Assembly: GCA_003155705.1 (NCBI GenBank)
Contig: PMEC01000110.1
Span: 1 to 8,243 of the forward strand
Length of the DNA: 8,243 nt
Direction of reading: 5' to 3'
Source: Bacteroidales bacterium
GTDB taxonomy: Bacteria; Bacteroidota; Bacteroidia; Bacteroidales; VadinHA17
The translations under genes and the position numbers were made by a program. The notes below the pieces were generated by a model, which made no database searches, was not told the origin of the DNA, and saw nothing but the letters and a program-made list of their open reading frames with translations. This document shows, in pieces, positions 1-5,005 of the stretch (its first letter is position 1; each line of letters opens with the position of its first letter).

Positions 1-107
1 AATAATTAAAGTTTTTAAAAACAGGGTCAAAGGTCACATTTTTTTTTGAATATAAAAAACATAAATGATATAATATATTGTATTTTAATCACTTTTTAAT
101 GAAAAAA

Positions 108-123
108 TGTCATTATTATGACA
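108..123. repeat. Operator-like inverted repeat TGTCAT-TATT-ATGACA
   Basis: Perfect 6-bp arms (108-113 and 118-123) flank a 4-bp spacer. The 16-bp size and symmetry fit a dimeric regulator site, but the region is AT-rich and no adjacent gene inside the window starts here. If functional, it would serve a gene to the left of the window. The structure is seen directly; the role is a guess. Confidence 0.25.
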
Positions 124-195
124 AATTATCCTGAAACAGGCAAGGAAAAAGCTAGTGATCTCTGTGAAAGTTGACCCGGTATTATCCGGCACATA

Positions 196-216
196 GTACC
201 TTTTCACGGAAGGTAC
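196..216 (-). terminator. Hairpin downstream of the NYN/LOTUS gene, possible weak terminator
   Basis: GTACCTT (196-202) pairs perfectly with AAGGTAC (210-216) around a 7-nt loop, 17 bp beyond the stop codon of the minus-strand NYN/LOTUS gene. Read on the minus strand, no U-run follows the stem, so it does not meet the intrinsic-terminator pattern. It could be an mRNA 3'-end stabilising hairpin or a Rho-associated end. Confidence 0.35.
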
Positions 217-233
217 CAAGTCTCCTTATCACT

Positions 234-1019
234 CTACTTCTTGTTCCTGATATAAATATGTTTAATGTTATCCCGGCCGGAATCTCTTTCATCTATCTCA
301 AAATCAAGTGATTTGATTAACGGTGTAAGTTTAGTGAATCCATAATTCCTGGGGTCAAAATCAGGTTGTTTCTTCAATATCAAATTACCTACATCACCAA
401 GGAAAGCCCATCCGTTTTCATCAGCCAGGTCGGTGATTGATGTTGCGATCAGGCGTTTCACCCTGCGGTTCATGGATTGAGAATCGGTCTCCTCGCTTTT
501 TGTCTTTGAAACTGCCAGTTTCCCTTTTTTTCTTACTCCAACGACAGATTCTGTGGATGCAACCGAAGTATTTATAATCTCGATATATATGAATTTATCG
601 CAAGCCACAATAAATGGAGGAGGGGTCTTTCTTTCACCGATACCAATAACCTTCATTCCTGCTTCGCGAAGTCTTGTCGCCAGTCTTGTAAAATCGCTGT
701 CGCTTGATACAATACAGAATCCATCAACTTTTCCCGAGTAGAGAATATCCATCGCATCAATAATCATGGCAGAGTCGGTTGAATTCTTGCCCTTTGTGTA
801 ACTATACTGCTGGACAGGAGTGATAGCATTTTCGAGAAGTACAGATTTCCATCCTGAAATTGTGGGTCTTGTCCAGTCACCATAAATGCGTTTAAAAGTT
901 GGTGTGCCATATTTAGCAATCTCTTCAATCATGCCTTTAACATTGGCATAGGGTATATTATCTGCATCAATGAGGACGGCCAGACGTAAATCGTTTAATG
1001 TTTGCATATTATATGTCAT
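234..1019 (-). CDS. NYN-domain (LabA/DUF88-like) putative RNase with C-terminal OST-HTH/LOTUS domain
   Basis: This 261-residue protein has two parts. Residues ~12-150 form a NYN (PIN-like) nuclease domain: a first acidic strand AVLIDADN (D18, D20), D82 in NSTDSAM, and the acidic pair D107/D109 in VSSDSDF. This is the usual set of metal-binding carboxylates of the fold, so the catalytic site looks intact. A basic, polar linker (~160-183) leads to a C-terminal OST-HTH/LOTUS domain (~185-258), a winged-helix RNA-binding module. The family is expected to be cytosolic and to act on RNA; the substrate here is not known. The ATG at 1019 is preceded by only a weak purine stretch (AAAGAGA); M5 (1007) is an alternative start that leaves the domain intact. 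An 82-bp gap separates it from the alpha-galactosidase upstream in the same orientation, so cotranscription is possible but not implied. Family call is strong, activity inferred. Confidence 0.88.
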   Translation of the reverse strand: MTYNMQTLNDLRLAVLIDADNIPYANVKGMIEEIAKYGTPTFKRIYGDWTRPTISGWKSVLLENAITPVQQYSYTKGKNSTDSAMIIDAMDILYSGKVDGFCIVSSDSDFTRLATRLREAGMKVIGIGERKTPPPFIVACDKFIYIEIINTSVASTESVVGVRKKGKLAVSKTKSEETDSQSMNRRVKRLIATSITDLADENGWAFLGDVGNLILKKQPDFDPRNYGFTKLTPLIKSLDFEIDERDSGRDNIKHIYIRNKK

Positions 1020-1101
1020 GAATCTCTTTATTAATCTGAATAATCTTTAATAATTTATGAAATTATCCGATTATAAAGTTACTATAATAAAATGGAATAA
1101 C

Positions 1102-2661
1102 TTATTTTGTCACAGGACGGATCCTTATCATAACTACACCATGCCGCTGAACTTTTGCACTGTAGCTATTTTCAAAAATTCCTAAATCATTTTGTCTCCA
1201 TGAATCCCTTATGCTTTGCTTTCCACTTATATGCAGGTCACTCCAGAAAGCAGTAATTTTTGATACGGCCTCTCCCCTGTTAAAAAGTCCAACAGCAATG
1301 GAGCCGTCTTCGAGCGGTTTCATCCATACTTCGCTATCTTTCTGTTTGGAGACCCTGTAACCAGGTTTACCAAGCGGATCCTGGTCAACTTCTATAATCT
1401 CATCGTTAGTCAGAAGACCCAGAGTAAATTCATCAAGTCTGGTAATATCACCACTGAATATCAGTGGAGCGGCAACAAGGCACCATAAAGAGACCTGGGT
1501 GTACTGCTCATTCGGAGTAAGTGGTGTCGGTACTGTTTCTCCTTTCCAGTTGCTCAGGTATCCAAGGAGTAGATAATCAGGATCATTCCATGCCCCCGGA
1601 CCGCCATAGACCTGGAGGCTGTCGCGACTGTAAACATCGAATCCATCCCTGAAAAGTGCGGTACCTATACCTTCAAAAGATCCTCCAAGATCACCGGCTG
1701 TTCTCCAGCTGTTACCCCCGACCTCTTTCCCCCACTTCCAAACATCGCCCATGCCATACTGACAAAGATTAAGAACGATATCCCTTTTCTGCTTTCTCAG
1801 GATACCACTTATCAGTTTATATGGTTTCTGGAGATCAGGAAGAGTGTCTTTTCTTGCAACATTACTGTACGAACACCAGTCATATTTAAGAAAATCGTAT
1901 CCCCAATCAACATATCTGGCGATATCCTTCTCTTCAAACTTATAAGCAGCAACATGTCCGGCACAGGTGAATGGCCCGGGTGAAGTATATATCCCGGCTT
2001 TAAGTCCCTTGGAATGAATATAATCAGTCAGAGCTTTCATGTCGGGGAACCTCTTGTTTGAATTGATCATACCATTTTTGTCTCGCGGTTTTCCAAGCAA
2101 AGTTGAGTCTTTAGATGATGGTTTTACAGACCAGCAGTCATCAATATTAATATACATATATCCATGATCTTTCATACCTGAACTTACCATTGCATCAGCA
2201 GCACTGCGAATAATTTTATCAGTAACATGGTTTTCCCAGACATACCAGCTGTTCCAGCCCATGTGAGGAGTAAGTGCCAGCGTTTCGCCGCAAACAATCC
2301 TGAATGACCTTTCTGCATTTCCAATGTTGTTCCTGACCCTGAATGTCGTAAGATATTCTCCTGGTTTTTCAATGGTTCCGCTTATCTGACCTGTATTCTC
2401 ATCACAGGTCAATCCGGAGGGAAGATTAACCACTTCATATTTCATGGGTTTGTCTCCGGTGGCAGGAATAGTAAACAGGAATGGAGAACCTGGTCTGACA
2501 CCGAATACTTTAGCTCCGCTAATGCGTGGTGAAGGTCCGGGTTTTGGAGTAAGGATAACTTTGGGTTCAACGATCACGGCTCGCGGACCACTGGAGCAAG
2601 ATAAGGAAGTTAGAATTAAGGCTTGAAAGAGCCAAACCAGAGTTGTTTGTGTTTTTTTCAT
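1102..2661 (-). CDS. GH27 alpha-galactosidase, secreted lipoprotein with N-terminal putative-Ig domain
   Basis: The 519-residue protein is expected to remove terminal alpha-linked galactose from oligosaccharides or plant galactans and galactomannans outside the cytoplasm. The N-terminus (KK, then a hydrophobic stretch to ~20, then SLSC at 19-22) is a lipoprotein signal with Cys22 as lipidation site; the lipobox is loose, as often in Bacteroidota. Residues ~45-124 form a putative-Ig (He_PIG) domain (PSGLTCDENTGQISGTI). The GH27 barrel starts at TPHMGWNSW (131-139) and continues with YINIDDCW (170-177). The nucleophile is D261 in KYDWC and the probable acid/base is D324 in RTAGDLGG; GGPGAWNDPDYL (353-364) is also typical. 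A C-terminal beta domain spans ~430-517. No SusC/SusD pair, sulfatase or other glycosidase adjoins, so this is not a visible polysaccharide-utilisation locus. Alpha-N-acetylgalactosaminidase is the main alternative within GH27. Confidence 0.93.
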   Translation of the reverse strand: MKKTQTTLVWLFQALILTSLSCSSGPRAVIVEPKVILTPKPGPSPRISGAKVFGVRPGSPFLFTIPATGDKPMKYEVVNLPSGLTCDENTGQISGTIEKPGEYLTTFRVRNNIGNAERSFRIVCGETLALTPHMGWNSWYVWENHVTDKIIRSAADAMVSSGMKDHGYMYINIDDCWSVKPSSKDSTLLGKPRDKNGMINSNKRFPDMKALTDYIHSKGLKAGIYTSPGPFTCAGHVAAYKFEEKDIARYVDWGYDFLKYDWCSYSNVARKDTLPDLQKPYKLISGILRKQKRDIVLNLCQYGMGDVWKWGKEVGGNSWRTAGDLGGSFEGIGTALFRDGFDVYSRDSLQVYGGPGAWNDPDYLLLGYLSNWKGETVPTPLTPNEQYTQVSLWCLVAAPLIFSGDITRLDEFTLGLLTNDEIIEVDQDPLGKPGYRVSKQKDSEVWMKPLEDGSIAVGLFNRGEAVSKITAFWSDLHISGKQSIRDSWRQNDLGIFENSYSAKVQRHGVVMIRIRPVTK

Positions 2662-2694
2662 TTTAGTTGTTTTTAATCAAATAGCAAATAAATT

Positions 2695-2715
2695 CTTTAT
2701 GTTAAGCCCATAAAG
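2695..2715 (-). repeat. Inverted repeat between flavoprotein and alpha-galactosidase genes
   Basis: CTTTATG (2695-2701) and CATAAAG (2709-2715) are perfect 7-bp arms around a 7-nt loop, 6 bp past the flavoprotein stop codon. Transcribed on the minus strand it would form an AT-rich hairpin followed by a moderately T-rich stretch. It may be a weak terminator ending the glycosylase-flavoprotein operon, or an operator upstream of the alpha-galactosidase. The stem is too AT-rich for a confident terminator call. Confidence 0.35.
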
Positions 2716-2721
2716 CCCCTT

Positions 2722-3186
2722 CTATTTTCTTTTACCAGACATTTCAGATATATCCAATCTGAGAACTTTAGTCCTGGCAAACTCCCTTTCATCATACGTA
2801 TAATTGCCTGAGCCTCCATAATGATTCATGATATGTCCCAGTCCGGATTTTTTTTCAGTTTCATCATCAACAAAAAATATTTTTCCATAACCTACAATAC
2901 TACTGTATTTCATACCCCAGTCACATTCCTTTTCTCCTTTATATATAATGTGGTCGGTATCCATTTCGAAACAGACAAAATTATTGTTCCTTATCATGTC
3001 AAGTTTTTTTCCTCCCGTTGCACAATGAAAGTATAAATGCGGGTTTTTACCTCCAACATATCCGAAATTCATTGTGACAATATAAGGAATATTCTCGTTG
3101 GCAATTGCTACTCTGCAGGCGTCACATCCTGATATGATTTCCTCTATTTCCTGAATATCAGTTATCTCTCTGTCTCTTCTTCTCAT
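2722..3186 (-). CDS. NimA-like pyridoxamine 5'-phosphate oxidase-family flavoprotein
   Basis: At 154 residues this is the usual size of the NimA/Pyridox_ox_2 branch of split-barrel, FMN-binding proteins. The start MRRRDREI closely resembles the family's typical MRRKDREI opening. Further landmarks are the IPYIVTMNFGYV strand (33-44), LYFHCATGGKKLDMI (51-65, flavin phosphate region), VCFEMD (71-76) and the YSSIVGYGKIFFVDD segment (94-108). Nim proteins in Bacteroides are linked to reductive inactivation of 5-nitroimidazoles, but most chromosomal homologues have unknown substrates, so resistance should not be assumed. It is a cytosolic protein with no signal peptide. Its ATG lies inside the stop of the upstream glycosylase gene (ATGA overlap at 3183-3186), implying translational coupling. 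Family assignment is secure; physiological role is not. Confidence 0.88.
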   Translation of the reverse strand: MRRRDREITDIQEIEEIISGCDACRVAIANENIPYIVTMNFGYVGGKNPHLYFHCATGGKKLDMIRNNNFVCFEMDTDHIIYKGEKECDWGMKYSSIVGYGKIFFVDDETEKKSGLGHIMNHYGGSGNYTYDEREFARTKVLRLDISEMSGKRK

Positions 3187-3728
3187 ATCCGGTTTCTGAT
3201 TTTATTAATTTCATGATAAACAGGACAATCAATACTATGAGCTCCCGGCAGATAACCAATACTTATCAGAAATTCATTAACAATTTCGCCTCCCGTGAAC
3301 TTAAACGTCTTCCTGAAAAGCTTTGTCCAGTCAGGCAGAGTGTTCGTCTCCATAGCTTTGAATTCAAGCCACTTTTCAAATGAGCCATATTCTTTCTGAA
3401 GAGTAAGAATGATCCTGGCGTTTTCAATTGCAGCATTAATTTTCAACCTGTTACGGATAATACCCGGATCATTCATTAATCTTTCAAATTCTTTTTCTCC
3501 AAAAGCCGCAACCTTTGTAATATTGTAGTTATCAAAAGCTTTGCGAAAATTGTGTTGTTTCTTAAGTATGAGAATCCAGTTCAATCCTGCCTGGTTTATC
3601 TCAAACATGAGCCTTTCAAAAAGTTCATTGTCGTCTTTAATAGGAAAACCATAGTGCTTATCATGATACTCTTTATGAAGATCAAAGGATTCTCCTGTAA
3701 TTTGCTGAATGTATTCACAATATGTCAT
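3183..3728 (-). CDS. tag: DNA-3-methyladenine glycosylase I
   Basis: This base-excision repair enzyme removes 3-methyladenine from alkylated DNA. Taking the ATG at 3728 gives 181 residues, close to the ~187 of E. coli Tag, and puts MTYC at the N-terminus where E. coli has its zinc-ligand Cys4. The other expected zinc ligands are present: H22 in EYHDKHYG, then H164 and C168 in AHSIDC. The catalytic-pocket segment FEINQAGLNW carries E43 and W51, and GIIRNRLKI (89-97) and FRKTFKFTGG (138-147) match family blocks. The frame stays open upstream to a TTG at 3770, but those 14 extra residues lie ahead of the conserved Cys and look like leader sequence. No Shine-Dalgarno is visible. It is first in a two-gene unit with the NimA-like flavoprotein and is divergent from the bTHX gene, 117 bp away. 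Confidence 0.93.
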   Translation of the reverse strand: MTYCEYIQQITGESFDLHKEYHDKHYGFPIKDDNELFERLMFEINQAGLNWILILKKQHNFRKAFDNYNITKVAAFGEKEFERLMNDPGIIRNRLKINAAIENARIILTLQKEYGSFEKWLEFKAMETNTLPDWTKLFRKTFKFTGGEIVNEFLISIGYLPGAHSIDCPVYHEINKIRNRI

Positions 3729-3789
3729 AAGATTATTTATGTTTTTACTACTTAAAAAAATATTTTCCAATAAAAGTAAAGATTTTTTA

Positions 3790-3797
3790 TAACTTTG
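3790..3797 (+). promoter_or_regulatory. Bacteroidota-type -7 promoter element TAACTTTG for the bTHX gene
   Basis: TAACTTTG is an exact match to the Bacteroidota primary-sigma -7 consensus TAnnTTTG, placed 48 bp before the bTHX start codon. Transcription would begin near 3803 and give a leader of about 40 nt. No clear TTG/TTTG -33 element is visible at the expected spacing, so the call rests on the -7 box and position. The leader has no Shine-Dalgarno and is A/T-rich. Confidence 0.5.
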
Positions 3798-3845
3798 CCG
3801 TCAACCTTAAAAATGAGTAATCTATATTAAATAAAACCAATAATT

Positions 3846-4382
3846 ATGGGAAAAGGTGATAAAAAAACCAAAAGAGGCAAGATAATTCTTGGTTCTTACG
3901 GAGTCAGACGTCGCAGAAAAAAAAGTGATAAACCGGAAGTTAAGCTTGTAACGATAGTTAAGGAGAAGGAATCTAAAGAGAAGAAGCCTTTAAAAGAAAA
4001 GAAAGAGATCAAAGCGGTGAAGGAAACTGTTGAAGTATTGGAGGTGAAGGAAGTAAAGCATGCAAAAGAAGTTAAGCCTGCGGAGGAAGTGAAAGAAATA
4101 AAAGAAGTAAAAGAGGTGAAGCACGCAAAAGAGGCTAAACCTGTAAAGGAAGTTAAGGAAGTTAAGGAAGTAAAAGAAGTTAAATCTGCAAAGGTGGTGA
4201 AGGAAGCTAAGCAAGTGAAGACATCAAAACCGGTGAAAGCCGAGCCTGAGAAGAAGGCGGTAAAAGCTGAAAAGGTTGAAAAGGTTGAAAAGGTGGTAAA
4301 GGCTGAAAAAACTAAAAAAGTCGTAAAAGCGGCCAAAGAGACAAAAGAAGCTAAACCAAAAAAAGAGAAAAAAGTAAAATAG
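3846..4382 (+). CDS. thx: 30S ribosomal protein bTHX with very long lysine-rich repetitive C-terminal tail
   Basis: Residues 1-26 (MGKGDKKTKRGKI, then GSYGVRRRRKK) match small-subunit protein bTHX, known in Thermus as a ~26-residue peptide (GKGDRRTRRGKI, GTYGKYRPRKKK) buried in the 30S head. Here the protein runs to 178 residues. From ~27 on it is low complexity: Lys, Glu, Val and Ala dominate, and I count 59 Lys in the whole protein (about one third), with no Cys or Trp. The tail contains three 21-residue tandem units (66-128) and then VEKVEKV/AAKETKEAK-type repeats resembling histone H1-like or HU-extension tails. It is probably disordered or charged-helical and able to bind RNA or DNA. The gene has its own -7 element and a terminator, so it is monocistronic. 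The bTHX call is from recognised sequence; the tail's role is unknown. The opposite-strand Phe/Ser-rich frame is a shadow. Confidence 0.85.
   Translation: MGKGDKKTKRGKIILGSYGVRRRRKKSDKPEVKLVTIVKEKESKEKKPLKEKKEIKAVKETVEVLEVKEVKHAKEVKPAEEVKEIKEVKEVKHAKEAKPVKEVKEVKEVKEVKSAKVVKEAKQVKTSKPVKAEPEKKAVKAEKVEKVEKVVKAEKTKKVVKAAKETKEAKPKKEKKVK
4041..4229 (+). repeat. Three 63-bp tandem coding repeats in the bTHX tail
   Basis: Three consecutive 63-bp units (4041-4103, 4104-4166, 4167-4229) encode 21-residue repeats, each starting EVKEVK followed by H/S-A-K. By hand comparison, units 1 and 2 agree at 17 of 21 residues, yet 11 codons differ only synonymously at the third position. The third unit is more diverged after its ninth residue. 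The pattern suggests an old internal duplication kept at protein level rather than a recent slippage event. Confidence 0.75.
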
Positions 4383-4389
4383 GAGGAGT

Positions 4390-4424
4390 AAAACCGGGGA
4401 TGATTATTTCCGGTTTTTCTTTTC
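4390..4424 (+). terminator. Rho-independent terminator after the bTHX gene
   Basis: AAAACCGG (4390-4397) pairs with CCGGTTTT (4410-4417) around a 12-nt loop, starting 8 nt after the stop codon and running into a T-rich tract TTTTTCTTTTC. This is a canonical intrinsic terminator on the plus strand. It isolates the bTHX gene from the acetyltransferase gene that starts at 4452. Confidence 0.8.
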
Positions 4425-4451
4425 ATATTTTTTTGTGAACATATCTGTATT

Positions 4452-4997
4452 ATGGAAATTGTATTTGAGGGGGTAATACTCAGACCCTGGTCTGTGAAAG
4501 ATGCGGATCGGCTTGCAGTCATAGCAAACAATAAAAAGATATCAGATAATCTGCGTGACGGTTTACCAAATCCCTATTCTTTGTCGGATGCTCATAACTG
4601 GTTAAGTACCATAATACCAATAAATGATCCTCCAAGGTTTTTTGCTATAACCATGGAAAATTATCTTGTCGGTAGTCTTGGGATTGTCACCAAGGATGAT
4701 ATATACGTTAAAAATGTTGAGATTGGATATTTCCTGGCAGAAGAGTACTGGGGAAAAGGAATTATTACCAAAGCGATCAAAGCAGCTACAGCATATGCCT
4801 TTTCAAGATTCGATATAGTCAGGGTTTATGCCGAATCATTTGCAGATAACCCCGGATCAAGACGGGCACTCGAAAAAGCAGGTTTTGCCTGTGAAGCAGT
4901 AATAAAAAATAATATTTTCAAGAATGGAGTGGTAAAAGACAGCTGTATCTATTCTGTTTTAAAAGAGAATTTCTTTTATAAGCTTCCCCGGATTTAA
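4452..4997 (+). CDS. GNAT-family N-acetyltransferase, RimJ/RimL-like (Acetyltransf_3)
   Basis: This cytosolic acetyl-CoA-dependent transferase of 181 residues has the RimJ/RimL layout. It opens with a beta strand and VILRPWSVKDAD (8-19), then the central strands AITMENYLVGSLGI (65-78). Motif A comprises the VEIGYFLAEEYWGKGI segment (89-104); YWGKGI is the pyrophosphate-binding loop for CoA. Motif B is ADNPGSRRALEKAGF (131-145), with the usual Asn133. It ends in a strand/VKDSCIYSVL (161-170). Relatives acetylate ribosomal-protein N-termini or small amines and antibiotics, and sequence alone does not give the substrate. Being next to the bTHX gene makes a ribosomal target tempting but unproven, and an intrinsic terminator separates the two. 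No Shine-Dalgarno precedes the ATG. The 3' end converges on the ThDP enzyme gene with an 8-bp gap. Confidence 0.9.
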   Translation: MEIVFEGVILRPWSVKDADRLAVIANNKKISDNLRDGLPNPYSLSDAHNWLSTIIPINDPPRFFAITMENYLVGSLGIVTKDDIYVKNVEIGYFLAEEYWGKGIITKAIKAATAYAFSRFDIVRVYAESFADNPGSRRALEKAGFACEAVIKNNIFKNGVVKDSCIYSVLKENFFYKLPRI

Positions 4998-5005
4998 GAG
5001 TAGGT

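Larger units (their letters stand above)
1..233. other. Non-coding AT-rich intergenic region, left window edge
   Basis: No reading frame here has coding character; stops are frequent in all frames. It lies 3' of the minus-strand NYN/LOTUS gene and may also hold regulatory DNA for a gene beyond the left edge. Visible structures are a perfect 12-bp palindrome GTTTTTAAAAAC at 11-22, an operator-like dyad at 108-123 and a hairpin at 196-216. No TAnnTTTG promoter element is evident on either strand. Confidence 0.6.

Noticed and set aside
24..36. GGTCA-AA-GGTCA direct repeat, and an inverted copy TTGACCC at 171-177
   Set aside because: Resembles a nuclear-receptor half-site pair, which has no meaning in bacteria; short matches of this length are expected by chance.
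1102..2661. Part of a polysaccharide-utilisation locus
   Set aside because: No SusC/SusD, sulfatase, other glycosidase, or sensor gene lies near the alpha-galactosidase; the flanking genes are repair and RNA-related.
3729..3770. N-terminal extension of the glycosylase to a TTG codon at 3770
   Set aside because: The conserved zinc-ligand Cys sits at position 4 when the ATG at 3728 is used, as in E. coli Tag; the 14 extra residues match nothing in the family.
3813..3830. Five-codon ATG...TAA mini-frame in the bTHX leader, a possible upstream leader peptide
   Set aside because: It is too short, has no ribosome-binding site and no regulatory codon pattern, and such frames arise easily in AT-rich leaders.
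3896..4531. Long minus-strand frame encoding a Phe/Ser/Thr-rich protein of 211 residues
   Set aside because: It is the reverse-complement shadow of the AAR/GAR-rich bTHX tail, whose codons read as Phe, Leu and Ser on the other strand; it has no family resemblance and spans the terminator and the start of the acetyltransferase gene.
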